NCBI GenBank assembly: GCA_036346205.1
Contig: JARFJB010000889.1
Coordinates: 2,428,001-2,492,000 of the forward strand
Length of the DNA: 64,000 nucleotides
Direction: 5' to 3'
From: Vesta saturnalis
Taxonomy: Eukaryota > Arthropoda > Insecta > Coleoptera > Lampyridae
Made by a program: the position numbers and the translations under genes. Positions 44,180 to 55,952 of the stretch are shown here, in pieces (the first letter of the stretch is position 1; every line of letters begins with the position of its first letter). The notes beneath the pieces are model-generated. The model was not told where the DNA came from, did not search any database, and worked only from the letters and a program-made list of their open reading frames with translations.

Positions 44180-44705
44180 CAGAATCCAAAATACGACTTT
44201 GTGTTGAGAACGTCGCAGTGCAACCAAGTGCTGTTTCGTCGTCATTTCACGACGTCGAAAAGTTCGTTTCGTTCAACTTTTAGCGGCTTGTTTGTAACGG
44301 TGTGAGGTTAGAACGTTTGTTTTTGTTATTAACCCACACTTTTCTTCGTTTCCTCCGCTTCCGCTTAAGTTTGAGTATACATACTTAAGTTAATACTTTG
44401 GAGTTTGACATTCTTCACGTAATAGATTACTAATAAACTGTTACGGTTATGTTGTATTGCTTACTTTTTTTTATATACAACATTCCACAGCTAAAACGTC
44501 ACAAAAATTTCTACTATTTTGACGTTAAGCGTTTAAGCGGTACGCAGTTAAAACTATAATGACGTACAACTGGTATGGAAACTTACTTACCTTAAAAATA
44601 CACGAACGCCACTGTGTGAACATACAGATTTAAATTTTCCCTCGCGTTATTTTATTTTTAGTTTGTAGGTTACTTTACTTACTATTATAGAACTTAATTT
44701 ACATT

Positions 44706-45562
44706 ATGGACAAAATAATGCACAACAAAATAATGAATGTTGTTAAAAATTTTAATGGTCTTTCAAAAGACTGTCTTTCATTGGTACAAATGAACTTTCC
44801 AAGGTAATTTAACCTTTAACTTAAAAGATTATAATTTCTTTTTAGTTGTAGTTCAGAAACATTAAATAGCATTATAAATTATGAGTATCAAAAAAGAATG
44901 AAATTTAAATATATAAAGACTTCAGATACTATAAATCGGTATTATAATTTATATAAAAATGCACTTGACCGAGGCGATTCACCAGGAATTATAATACAGA
45001 TTTCCAAGGATACTGGTATATGCCCTTGTTTAGTTGCTAAATTAATACTACAAAAGTTTTATGGTGAGGATTCTTCTACACCAGATAATTCAGTGAAACT
45101 GAGTAGTACAGTGCAAACATATATGAAAGACACAAATCTCATTCCAGATTCACGATTGGGTTATGAGGTTTATTTGGTAGGGTTGTTTAGGATAAATTAA
45201 CGAATATTATAAAATTTTAATTTTAGTGTACAATATATGATGATTTGTATAGTCCCCTTGTGGAAGTTATGAAAGCGTAAGCCATATTAATTGTTTATTT
45301 TTAATACAATCTTATCTTACAGGAGTCTGGGTCAAGAATATGAGATTAAGTTGTATAGAGAGATGAAAAGTATGGGTTTGGCATTTAGAGATGAGGAACA
45401 TTTACGTACATACGGTTATGATAAAACACCTGATTTTAAACTGGAAATACCTATTGCTATTAATGGATTTATTATTAACTGGGTTGAAAGTAAAGCCCTT
45501 TTTGCTAATGACGAAGTCCATCAAGAATACTATCGTAGTCAGTATGGTAGTTACTGTAATAG
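44706..45562 (+). CDS. CDIN1: CDAN1-interacting nuclease 1 homologue, first four exons
   Basis: Four exons at 44706-44803, 44846-45176, 45227-45276 and 45323-45562 join in phase with GT-AG introns of 42, 50 and 46 bp and give about 239 residues. They follow the CDIN1 (C15orf41) pattern: a helical N-terminus with FPSCSSETLNSII and YEYQKRM, a second helical part with CLVAKLILQKFYGE, IPDSRLGYEVYL, and the PD-(D/E)xK nuclease region with GYDKTPDFKLEIP and NWVESKALFAND. The conserved Asp and the ExK pair are present. The human protein binds codanin-1 and acts in erythroid nuclear maintenance; the insect role is unknown. The last exon, about 45 residues starting with the FGPG-type motif, was not found after the donor at 45563, so it lies in distant sequence or the copy is truncated. 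Confidence 0.9.
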
Positions 45563-46349
45563 GTAGGTAATGTATACTTATAAATATAGTTTGATTCAAA
45601 TAAAATTGGGTATGTGTCATTTTTAAAATTATACGAACTAAAGATTTAGGTGACATAAGTCTTCTTTAAATTAGTAAAGTATCTTTTGGTTAATATTTTA
45701 TCGGGAGATGTCTCCACATATATTTCCATAAAATGTCAAAGAAAGAATTATTAAATGTTTTTTACATTTTGAACTAGAAAAATTATTGATTATATCCTCT
45801 TATTTTATTGATAGAATCAAAAATATTGTGCTGCGACAGTGAATTGTTATAATTTAGGACATGGTTTGATTAAATTACATACCATTATAATACATAACCT
45901 ATATATTTGTAATTAAACAAATACTTTTTTTGTTTATTATAAATTATATCATTTCAGGTGGAAAAATTGATAAAAGTTGCAATTAGTTTGTTATTCTCAA
46001 GATTTATAACAACCTTTCTAGAAGCTTTGTAATCGACATAATTCTTGTAGTTAGTTTACGATAACATAAATATTGATACCTTTGTGATTATTTCATTCTT
46101 GTAGAAGAAAGTATGTACAGTGTAATGTCGTTCGAAATTCAACGAAATTATAGATGTTTAATATTTTAATGTAGCACATAGTTTAAATAGATTTCATATT
46201 TCTCCCAGTTACATGAAAAGCAATTTACATAAATACATGTATTCAGTCCACCTATTGTAGAGTTATCAATATGTTAATGTAATATTTATATACATTGGAA
46301 TTAAAACATTTAAATTAAAAAAAATTATTCAATAGCAGCGTCACTCAAA
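45563..46349. other. Probable intron 4 of CDIN1 or downstream sequence
   Basis: Begins with the donor GTAGGTAATG. AT-rich; no exon with the expected FGPG-type continuation could be read. Possible acceptors at about 45818 and 45959 lead to stops within nine codons. Confidence 0.4.
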
Positions 46350-46355
46350 TGTTTT

Positions 46356-47300
46356 TCAATTTCCCACCACTCTAACATTAGACATTTCGGCTTGTTTAAT
46401 GTATTTCTGCCAATATGTCCCATGAATTCGTTGCAAGGATTGCATCCATATTTTATTTACATGGTCATCGTAAAATTTGGGTTTATGTCTTCTTATAGTT
46501 TTGTTGTAGTGCTCTGCAGTTTGCCCGCACCAGTTCAATTGGGTTAAATTGACAGTGATATGGTGGTAACCGTAATACTCTGTGTCTACAGTTGTTTGTT
46601 ATTTCAGCTATTTCGTACACCTTTGGTATCGAATTATCTGAAACTAATTGCAGTAATTATTTTTAAACATGCTAGGTTCATAAGCTATGTTGTGCTTTAA
46701 TAGAAAATTACATATTTCTTCCTTCTTAGATGAATTATTTGGAATTTTTTCTTTTAAGTTTGCTATTAAATTATTTTCAAACCATTTTGTAAAAAAATCT
46801 CCACACGTCTCCATGATAGCCTGCGCTTTGTGACTTTGTAGAAAACAAAAGTGAAGCATCGAAAATAAATCCATCTTCATTACCTGAATGAACAACTATG
46901 AATCTAAAAAATACAGTTATTTTAGGAATTGTAATAACTATATTACAACAAACCTTTTTCCTTCACCCACTTATTGTTCCAGTAAACCTCTCCTACCATC
47001 ATCTACTTTAGATGAAAAGCCAATGGAATGTAAGAGACATCTTAAACTTGATCTACGAAACCGAAAACTTGACTGTTGCTTAATTCTTTTTTGTAATGAT
47101 TCCAGCGTGACGTGTATACCTACAAAAACAGTTATAGTACTAGACATGTCTTGCATGTTTGTATTTACATTTTGAATGCATTTCATAAATTTTTCTCTTT
47201 ACAGTATCCTTCACATAGTCATCAACTTCGGTGGACTTAGATTTCGTACGTTTTTTCCACTTAGCTGGTGACTGGAGGTTTATTTACTTGTTGGTGTTCT
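46356..47300 (-). pseudogene. Tc1/DDE_3-type transposase relic
   Basis: Reading leftward: KWKKRTKSKSTEVDDYV near 47215-47265, then a helix-turn-helix region with TLESLQKRIK and LRCLLHSIGFSSKVDDGRRG at 46971-47120. Next is DLFSMLHFCFLQSHKAQAI with KWFENNLIANLKEKIP and KKEEICNFLLKHNIAY (46644-46895), then LRLPPYHCQFNPIELV near 46530-46580 with the third acidic residue, and finally a C-terminal helix (RIHGTYWQKYIKQAE). The central VMDNASYH-type block with the second Asp is deleted. Strongly decayed; the termini were not identified. It may sit in the last intron of CDIN1. Confidence 0.75.
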
Positions 47301-49071
47301 GTAACCCTTTTTTACCTTCCAACCTACATATACATAATAATATGTAGGTGTAGAAGGTATTAGATATAAAAATACCTAGATATAGACCTTAAACATATCG
47401 ATTAATTATGTTGTATGCAATTTTTTGATAGGACGCATAATTTAGCGATATAAAAATTACTAAGGTGTTAGTGTTAGCTCAAATTTTTTCATTATTTGAA
47501 TAACCATTCATTTTATAAAAAAAAGTGTAGACGTATTTTTTAAAGGAAATTTAATTTTACATAAATATTCTTTATAACGTTTTTTAATGTAAAGCGAAAT
47601 AAATGTAAAAATGAAATAAATATGATTGAAAATGCTGTAGCTGTATTATCGATATTTTTATAGAAGCGCGGCTATGGAATTTTTTTTTACCTTACATGTA
47701 TTTATGTCTATGAATGTCTGTCTATCTGACAGGATGTTTTAAACGTCACTATGACATAGATTATTGTTTTTGTTTTAACAATGTTGTCGGTTTTCGTTAT
47801 GAGCGTATAAAGAAGTTGCATAGTTATTTAAAAAAATTGAAATCAAAATTATTTCATTTCAATTTTGTAGGTTGGAAGGTTGTGTGGTATTCCACACCAG
47901 ATATTTTTATAGCACTAACTGTATTTATACTAACCCAACATGCTTCAGACGTGCGCTAAAAGTAGTCTTTCTAAGCATCATATTTTATACAATAATGTAC
48001 TACATACCTGCATAACAGATTCAAATGGAACGAGTGCCCCTTGATTGTCACGTTCTCATTCATAATAATTAAGCACGTTCGTAACTACAAGCTGCACTTG
48101 AGATTTAAGGTATATCTAAAATTTTGTAAATTTTATATGAATTATGTAAAAATGTTACCAAATTACCGATAATTCACTGTACAAGTTTTAGATAGTTTTG
48201 AAAAAAAACTGTTCGTTATAAAAAGTAAAGCAAAAATGCATGAACAATAATTTCAAAAAATGACAGGAGTGACAGATGCTGCTTCTTAATCACGACACAC
48301 GTTTTATTGCGCTAATAAATACATTTCTTTAATACATGCTGTTGAGAGAGAGAGAGATAAAATATGTAATTTTATTATGGTTTTACATTGATGAGTCATA
48401 CCCAACTTTATTTGAATCAAACTTTACTATGTTGGTGCTATTATAAATTTAAGTAGAAGAATGTATCTAACATTTGTATCATAAGCCCTTTGCATTCTTT
48501 AAATGCTACCTTGATTACAATAGTACTCAATAATGACAAAGTATGTGGGTACCTTACCTTTTTAAAATTTGAAGATATACAGTTTGGTTGCTCCTACCAT
48601 TTGTGTTTGTGCATCAACAGCACACAATTTATAGAATTTATTTAATGCTGCTGTCTCGGATCTGCATTGTGTCCATCATCACAATACTGCATAAGACAAT
48701 AATTATGAAATGTTTGTGTATTTGGTTTTTTAAATAAACTAACAAAAATCTAAACTTTTTACAGTATTGTATGCCATTTTGTTTAATGCTACATTTTTGT
48801 GAGTCACTTCATTGATGAGACTACATTTGTTAATATTTGTTAAAGTGCATATTGTTTATGCATGGCACTTCAATATTAACAAAACAGTATTACAGTGAAC
48901 CGATTCTACCTTTAGGGTCAGATGTGCACAAGATAAACAGTGATGTTGAGCGAAAGATAAAGATATACCCATCTATACCTGCTTCAGGTCCATTATAACA
49001 CTATAGAGTGATTGTAAAAGTGAATAACTCGACATGAGGTGTGCTCCTCACTCAAACATTAGGTCAATGTA
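47301..49071. other. Non-coding stretch
   Basis: No gene is supported. GTAGGTTGGAAGGT near 47868 and its inverse near 47315-47330 (ACCTTCCAACCTAC) form a short inverted pair about 540 bp apart, possibly ends of a small element. Confidence 0.35.
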
Positions 49072-49411
49072 CAGGGTGGTTTTTTTTCGTTAATATTATA
49101 GGGTATAGGCTAAACGGTAAGAGATACAAAAAAACTAAGATACGTGTCCCGTTCTCTTTTTTAGTGTTTAGTTTAATGGCGCAATCGGATCTACGCTAAC
49201 TAAATTGGTTTCGAAGATACAGAGTGATTCTCAAAATCTGCTGGCTTTTATTATCTCTTATGACTTGGTTATTTATGGAGATAAATAAAAGCTTTGGATA
49301 TGAAAGTTTTATGACTTTTTACGTTGAATCCAGTGGCGTTCTTAAAAAAAATATAGATGTTTGATTTTTTGAGATTATCAAAAGTAGCATTTTCTTAAAT
49401 GGGACATCCTG
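49072..49411. repeat. Candidate mariner-end-like fragment
   Basis: The left side starts TACAGGGTGGTTTTTTTTCG after a TA, and the right side ends GGGACATCCTGTA. Both resemble Tc1/mariner termini (CAGGG...), but they do not match each other beyond the first bases, so these may be ends of two different elements. Confidence 0.35.
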
Positions 49412-49447
49412 TATCTGATAATCTCAAAAAATTGCATTTTTTCTTGA

Positions 49448-50966
49448 GATTGCAACAATATATAACACTTAATATTTTGCATTGTCCTAAATAGCTAAAA
49501 TACTAAAAAAACATTTTTTTTTAGTTGGCCATGGATTTAATCAATTCTTTATTTTATAATAGGCATAATAAAATTGCAGATAATAACAATAATAAAACAT
49601 TAATAAACTAAAACAACAATTACAAAAAACAAGAAAAGATTTATAACAACTCAACAGTAATTATTTCAAATACTTAATATATAACAATTAGCATAGGTGG
49701 TTAATCACAAAAGGTGCTCAAATTGTCTTCCATTCTGCTTGATGCATTTTTGGGCTCTGCTTGTAACTGAACGAGTGGCGTTATAGATTTGAATATTTGG
49801 CACTCTTCCAATGCAATTAATAAAATTTGCTCTGAGTTCTTCTACAGTATTACTTCGGGTTCGGTTCATTTTTGATAGATCCCCAAAAGTAAAAGTCGAG
49901 TGGCGTCAGGTCGGGGGAACGCGGAGCCCACTGTTTGGTCCATATGTACCAAGCCAATTTTCGCCAAAATTGACATTTAGTAAGTCCCTTACCATGTGGC
50001 TATTATGTGCTGGAGCACCGTCTTGTTGTAAATAAACATTATTTCTTGCAGCTAATGGCATGTTATCCAACTCCATTATTACACATTCTTCCAAAATATG
50101 GATGTATCCTTGAGCATTCAAATTTTCATTAAAAATTCTGTAGTTAAGGACTCTGTTTTGATATAGCGCCACCCATACATGGAACCCAAACCGTCCTTGT
50201 TGTATCCTGGCGACCGTCTGATGAGGATTTATGTTTGACCAATATCGATTATTATGTCGATTAAAAACTCCTTCGCTAGATATAAAAGCCTCGTCGGTCC
50301 ATATTATATTTTGGAAAAAATTGGGATTCCGATTAATCTGCTGCGAATACCAATGACAAAATGTTAAACGACGCTCTTCATCTCCAAGATGTAAGTTATG
50401 AACCTTTCTTATTTTATATGGTTTATACTTATGCTTTCTTAACGTGTTTAAAACTTTAGATTTACTTGTGCCAATATCTTTCTCAATATTACGGCTAGAT
50501 ATCGTCGGATCAGCAGCAACACAAGCTAATGTATTTATTTCATCTCTTTCTCTATTTGCCTTATTGTAAATCTTACTTCTTGGTTTTCCAAATGATCCAT
50601 AGTCACTTAAATTGTGATATAATCTTTCAAATATTTGTTGTTCTGGCTGTCGTCGTTCCGGATAACGCTCAAAATATAAGTCTAGAGCTGCGTCTTTATT
50701 TTTATTACTCTCAATGTAGCACTCAAGCATATTTAATTTTTCATAATTTTGAAAATTATTCATTTTAATCACCTTTTTTAAAAAATATAATCGGAAACGA
50801 AATAAGAATACCAATACATAATTGTTACTGAATTTTATGACATGTAAACAAACAAAAACAATTGCTTAAAACATTCAATTAATGGCCAACTAAAAAAAAA
50901 TGTTTTTTTAGTATTTTAGCTATTTAGGACAATGCAAAATATTAAGTGTTATATATTGTTGCAATC
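49448..50966 (-). mobile_element. mariner-type (DD41D) transposon with near-perfect inverted repeats
   Basis: The 85 bp starting GATTGCAACAATATATAAC at 49448 recur inverted and, as far as I can align, without mismatch at the right end (to 50966). The element carries one transposase gene on the minus strand with few lesions. A TA target duplication is not obvious at the outermost bases; the first TA lies about 10 bases inside. Confidence 0.85.
49705..50763 (-). pseudogene. mariner-family transposase, DD41D type, two frameshifts
   Basis: The likely start is ATG 50761-50763 (MNNFQNYEKLNMLECYIE). The N-terminal helix-turn-helix region has AALDLYFERYPERRQPEQQI and SRNIEKDIGTSKSKVLNTL. The catalytic domain has IIWTDEAFISSEGV (first Asp) and VYLQQDGAPAHNSHMV (second Asp). 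After a one-base shift near 49930 come WAPRSPDLTPLDFYFWG (third Asp). By this reading 41 residues separate the second and third Asp. After another shift the C-terminus is NTVEELRANFINCI and QNGRQFEHLL ending at TGA 49705-49707. Only two frame lesions separate it from an open gene, so it is a recently lost copy. Confidence 0.88.
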
Positions 50967-50989
50967 CCATTTTCGTTACTATTATTGGA

Positions 50990-51860
50990 ATCTTTCATTC
51001 TCCATATAGGTATGTCCCATCTAATCTTTCTCTTATTATATCATTTCTCACACAGTCTCTTCTTGTGTTTCCTGTTATTTTTCTAGGATATTTCATTTCT
51101 GCTGCTGTTAGAGCCGACTTGTGTTTGTGCTGCAATGTGCAGCTTTCTGCACCATATGTTAAAGTGGCTAGAAACACTGATTTATATACTCTCATTTTTG
51201 TCGGGTACTTATCTCTTTTTTCCCTATTATCGTTTTATTTGTAATGTAATATAATTGACTGGCTTTATTTATTCTGTTTTGTATTTTCTTATTGATTTTC
51301 TCGTTCTTTGATATTGTGCTTTCTAAATAGTTGTATAGATACTTCCAATTATGGTTCATTGATTCTTATATCTCCTGTACTTAATTTTTCTATGCTTATG
51401 CATATTATTTTGCTTTTTTCTACATTTATTTTTAGTTTTATTTTCTCTAGTTCTTCCGAACATACATTTAATTTTTGTTGTAACTCTCTCATTTTCTGCT
51501 ATTATTATTATATCATCTGCATATAATAGTTGTTGTAGATGTATTGGTTACATTTGTCTGTATCATATTTTAGTAGGTTTTATTTTCTTAATAGTTTTTT
51601 TCATAATGCTACGATAAGTAGCTATTGACTCAGGCTTTCTCCCTGTTTCACTCTATTGATTTTAAATCCTTCTGGTAGTACCCAATTTATCCCGACCCTG
51701 TCTTCTACATTGTTGACAATTTGACAAGCTGACTATTTATTTTAGAATTTTCAGTTTTTCTATATTTGTATTCTTGAAATGTTATTGAATGCTGCTTGTA
51801 TATCTATCAATGCTATGTATATATTTTCTCGTATTTTATCATTCCACCACTTTGTTCTCT
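50990..51860 (-). pseudogene. RTE-like LINE reverse transcriptase fragment
   Basis: Reading leftward: IYIALIDIQAAFNNI near 51790-51830 (palm motif A region), GFKINRVKQGESLSQ near 51640, RELQQKLNVCSEELEKIKLK near 51430-51490, and the C-terminal MRVYKSVFLATLTYGAES (50995-51195), followed by MKYPRKITGNTRRDCVRNDI. These match RTE-type or related non-LTR reverse transcriptases. The YADD region is damaged and stops occur throughout. It adjoins the left end of the piggyBac element. Confidence 0.75.
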
Positions 51861-52016
51861 TAATAACCCTTTAATAGGCAAGGCAAGAAATTGGTGAAAA
51901 AAAGTTATGAAATTTGTTAACACTAGAACTACTTCCTAGAAGTTTTGAAAAATTAGTAAGTATAAATACTCGTACACATTAAACCAACAATTTTAGTTAG
52001 GCACTTTACATTCAAG

Positions 52017-52765
52017 ATGTCGAAATATCCTACTGAAGCCGACTGCAATATGAAACTGATCATTTAAATTTATACGATTCCGACGATGATAATCGTAGCG
52101 ATAATAGTGTAGTGTCATCAGAGGAGGGTACATCCTACGTTTTGGAAGATGCAATGTCGAGCACCAGTAGTGATGGTGACGAAGATGAGCATTTATCCAG
52201 TTTTCCAGGACCATCAAAAGTTAGTGTAGAATATGATGCAGCTGATAATAATAATAATAATAGGGTTTATTGTCCAACAGAAAAATATCCAATAACAGGA
52301 CAATGTAACCAAACTAAGTTACATACACAGTACGCAACTACTAAATACAAACAGAAACATATTTAAAACGTAAAGATTAATATCAATCTGCTACTTCATA
52401 ATATAGAAAAAGGGTATTAAATGGAAAATTCTGAGTGATTTTAATAACGGTTGTGGACGTATATCTCGTCAAAACATACTTAGAGAAGAAGCTGGGCCAG
52501 CCGGATATGCTAAACGAAACTTTGACAATACTTGTGCAAGTTCTTGGAGGCTTTTTATTGACAATTCTATGATGCGTAATATTAGTAAGTGTACTGAAGC
52601 TGAAGGAACTAGACAATTGGGTGACAGTCCATGGACAACTTCTTTGGAAGACTTACACGCGTTTATATCTTGTTTGTACGCTCGTGGGATCTATGGTGCT
52701 AAAAACTTTCCAGAAATGATTTTTATTCTACGTAGGTTTTTGTATGTGACGATATTTCTCTAAGG
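52017..52765 (+). pseudogene. piggyBac-like transposase, N-terminal part
   Basis: An acidic N-terminus (NLYDSDDDNRSDNSVVSSEE, then MSSTSSDGDEDEHLSSFPGP) is followed, after a frame change, by the core domain start: NILREEAGPAGYAKRNFD, SSWRLFIDNSMMRNISKCTE and PWTTSLEDLHAFISCLYARG with YGAKNFPEM. This is the standard order of a piggyBac (DDE_Tnp_1_7) transposase before its first catalytic Asp. The catalytic middle is absent. A nested Harbinger-type element begins right after, and the C-terminal part appears at 55258. Confidence 0.8.
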
Positions 52766-52899
52766 GTACGGATATAACAGGGACCCTTGCATAAGCACAT
52801 TGATCTGACCCATGTCTGGTACCGTAGACCATCGTTCCGACCATAGCGCGTAGGTAGTCACATTGAAGCCTCGACCAACGCATTTGTATTTCAGTATAA

Positions 52900-54815
52900 A
52901 CCGTAAACGACCTTCATAGACATATATAAAAAATTACAAAAAAGAACAGTTCATGCTCTAAATAATAATTTAAGGAATGATTCAACTCGTTTTTTTGAAT
53001 GTATGAGAATGGCAATCAGTACATTCGATTATATTTTAAGTAAATTTGGAGGTAGTTTAGAAGAAACATACAAAAATTGACACTCTCAGCCAAGTGGAAC
53101 GGGAGAACAACTCGTACTAATATCGAGGTGAGTATGCAAACTTGTTTTATTTATAAAAAAAAGTACAAAGTAGGGTTTTACACTTATCTAACTTTAAAAT
53201 TGCGTAGGATGCATATTAAAGTTGGCATTCTGGTCCTGTTCTTCTCTAAGATGACGACAAAACATTTCTGAAGGAATATTTGACGAGGAGATTCGTTCCT
53301 AGGTGGATTTACTTCCATTGAATCATGTACTAGTTGAAGTACTTTAATAAAAAATTGCATTTTTGTTTTTGGAGGAAACCTTCGTACGTGTGGCTAAATG
53401 CTTTTAAAAAAAGATTCGTCCTCATCCTAGCTGTTTTCTTGCTGAATTTAATTCAATCATTGCCTCTTTACTTTTTCTATTCTCTTCTGTATTCAATTTT
53501 TTCCCGTTCTGCTATAATTAAAGCTTCACCAACGCAGTCCTTTTTGGCAGACCTTTGTGTTTTAACTTTTTTCGTTACTGGCGTTGGTGGACTCCTTAGT
53601 GACGCTGGTGTAGATAAAGGAACTGACTCGATGACAGAGGACGGAGCTTGAGATGAACTTTCATCGCTAGTATCGTTACTACTTCCATCATCGTCGTTAT
53701 TGAAACTGCCTTCCGTTGTCCCGGGCACAAGAATCTTTTAAAAATAATAAGGAACTGAAAAACTGCCAACCAGGGGTTTCACTGCCGTCTTCAACTCTAT
53801 CACCAGACTTTTTAATAGGTTGCTCTGACGGCTTTTTCATAAATGTTTGCCTAGGCCTTTTCCATTGAGGTTTTGCGGATGCCGCTGAAAAGAAAACATG
53901 ACGGAGTTTTATTTTTTAATTTATGAAATCGTTATAAAAATTTATACAAATATGTCCCTAACCTTCTAACACCTTGCGTCTTTTTTAGATTTTTTTCTAC
54001 CGGACTGTCCTTCATAAGTTTAGCCTTTTTATTCTGAATGGGGAAAAGTACGGTTAGAAAAATTGTAATATAAGTTACACAATCTTTATGCAACGTCCTT
54101 TATGAGAAACACATGCCCGTTCCCTCGTAAGAGAACTAAAAAAAAAATCGCTGACGATTTTTATAAAATTTGGAATTTTCCAAATTGTTTGAGAGCTCTA
54201 GATGAGAAACACCCGTTTGCGATGTCCTAGAGGCTCTGGTTCCATGTTTTTTTAACTGCAAGGGATATTTTTCTATTGTATCTCAAGCATTAGTATACGC
54301 AAATTATAGATTTGTCAACGTTGATGTTGGAGGGTATAGAAAACAAAGCGATGACGGTACATTTAATGCTTCTCCATTATATAAAAAAATGGTACAAGGC
54401 AGGCTGAATATTCCAAAAAACAGTAAATTTCTTAATTCGAATTTAAATTTGCTGTATGTTATAATTGCTGATGAAGCTTACCCATTGATGAAAAATTTGC
54501 TTAAACCCTACAGCAAGCAAGATTTAATTCCTGGAAAATAAATGTTTCATAAACGTCTATCTCGAATGTGCCTTTGGTATATTACGAGCCAAATGGCAAA
54601 TTTTGGATAAACTAATTCTTACGGATGTCAAAATAGCGGACAAAATTCTATCTGTATACTACATAATGCAATCATTGATATGGAGGGCATGAAACAAAAG
54701 GATTTTCAAATCGACAACCACGAACCTAATCGACGAAACTCTGGTGGAAGGTTTAATGACGAAGCAAAAGCTGTACGAGAAGGTTTTCAAACTTATTTTA
54801 TACAAAACAACTAAT
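52900..54815 (+). pseudogene. PIF/Harbinger DDE transposase, broken
   Basis: The N-terminal piece near 52940-53080 reads LRNDSTRFFECMRMAISTFD and YILSKFGGSLEETYK, the region before the catalytic domain. The catalytic piece near 54270-54815 has SQALVYANYRFVNVDVGGYR (an Asp-containing block), NLLYVIIADEAYPLMKNLLK with the second Asp, then LSRMC and ILHNAIIDMEG. The end reads REGFQTYFIQNN. The part between is displaced or deleted, and the opposite-strand MADF gene occupies 53477-54985. In-frame stops occur. It cannot be active. Confidence 0.7.
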
Positions 54816-54985
54816 AAATATTAAGTAAAACAGCTATAATATACTTACCTGGTACACCACACTCCTCTGCAATTTCTTTCCATAATCTATTTAAAATGAT
54901 GAAATTATGATATTTGTTTTTTTTGTTTCAAATAGCCTCTCGGGCAAATACAAGTCCGATTAATTTTTCTTTGTCTTCCATTGTG
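53477..54985 (-). pseudogene. MADF-type accessory protein of PIF/Harbinger
   Basis: The start at about 54981 reads MEDKEKLIGLVFAREAI, with a TGA where MADF domains have Trp, then NKYHNFIILNRLWKEIAEE and CGVP before a GTAAGT donor. Further segments follow at 53990-54050 (NKKAKLMKDSPVEKNLKK) and 53770-53890 (basic KPQWKRPRQTFMKKPSEQP). The Ser/Asp-rich C-terminal part is at 53477-53728 (NNDDDGSSNDTSDESSSQ, REKIEYRRE). It matches the DNA-binding partner protein of Harbinger-type transposases. Exon borders were not all resolved. Confidence 0.6.
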
Positions 54986-55257
54986 TGAGCACGGTGGACC
55001 GTCGAAGAAATATTAAGCTCAACTCCATGGTACCAGGACCTGGTTCAGACCTATGATCGGAGCAGGGGCCGAGGTGCCGATATGACCGCTAACATTTAAA
55101 AACACTAAATGTATTTTTTGTGATCGATGAAAGGGTGCTGTGCTTTGGTCGGAGCGATGGTCAGCACTCCGTTATGTCCGCCAACGAATAAGTTATCAAG
55201 CGAAAAGATCGAAAAATGTGTGCATTCTCAGTAGTATCCATAAATTTCCAACAATTG

Positions 55258-55640
55258 AGGAGGGGCAGTAGAAACTTCCAGAAACCGTAAAATTCTACAA
55301 CAATACTAAATATGAGGTTGATGTTTTGGACCAAATAGCAAGGAAATATACAACCAAATCGTCTTCCAGGAGGTGGCCTCTACAAGTATTTTTCAACATA
55401 ATTGATTTAGCAGCAGTAAATTCATGGATAATTTACAATTTGTGTACTAACGAAAACATACGTCGTCGGAAATATACTTTGAAACTCGCCGATGAACTTA
55501 GGAGTGAGTACGTACATACCAGAAAATCCACTACATATCAACAAGATTGGTCGCAATCAACAAACAAGACAGTGCCGAACTAAAAAATGTGTCAATAAAT
55601 CAAAAGACAATTGCAAAATTTGTAATAAAGTGGGAAATGC
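55258..55640 (+). pseudogene. piggyBac-like transposase, C-terminal part
   Basis: Continues element 1 after the nested insertion: KPVKFYNNTKYEVDVLDQIA with the third catalytic Asp in the VDVLDQ block, RKYTTKSSSRRWPLQVFFNI, DLAAVNSWIIYNLC and RRRKYTLKLADELR. A degraded cysteine-containing tail follows (the piggyBac C-terminal RING-like region, CVNKSKDNCK). The open part covers 55326-55583. Confidence 0.82.
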
Positions 55641-55952
55641 GTTGGCGTTATAACTAAAGAAATTATATGTTCGGGGTGTATTTAATTACTCATTGTGTAT
55701 TAGTATCTTTAAAATAAAAAAAAAATCAGAGTTTGGGTTTATTATTTTGCCTTTACAATGTAACTCTAAACTCCGGTCAATTTGACCAGTATCGTATTTA
55801 TAGGTGAATAAATTATGCTGTATTTTTAGAGTTAAATATGTCGAGATAGGCATGAATTAACATTTTGCCAACTGAAATAGTATATCCATTATGGACTATT
55901 TTATGGGTTGTTTGCTACTATACTTTGATATGTATTATTCTTATGTTGTGGT

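Larger units (their letters stand above)
52766..55215. mobile_element. PIF/Harbinger element nested in piggyBac 1
   Basis: Contains a broken DDE_4-type transposase on the plus strand and a MADF-type gene on the minus strand, the usual two-gene set of PIF/Harbinger. An ACCATCGTTCCGACCA block near 52828 recurs inverted near 55150 (ACCATCGCTCCGACCA), part of the terminal or subterminal repeats. Exact ends and a target duplication could not be fixed. Confidence 0.65.
51868..55750 (+). mobile_element. piggyBac-like element 1, split by a PIF/Harbinger insertion
   Basis: The left end is probably the CCCTTTAATAGGCAAGG at 51868, preceded by ATAA, which may be a mutated TTAA target. Transposase sequence runs at 52017-52765 and resumes at 55258-55640. 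The right terminus was not resolved. A nested element occupies about 52766-55215. Confidence 0.65.

Noticed and set aside
45840..45890. Possible last CDIN1 exon near TTAGGACATGGTTTGATT
   Set aside because: The resemblance to the expected FGPG motif is in the wrong phase after any acceptor and meets a stop at once.
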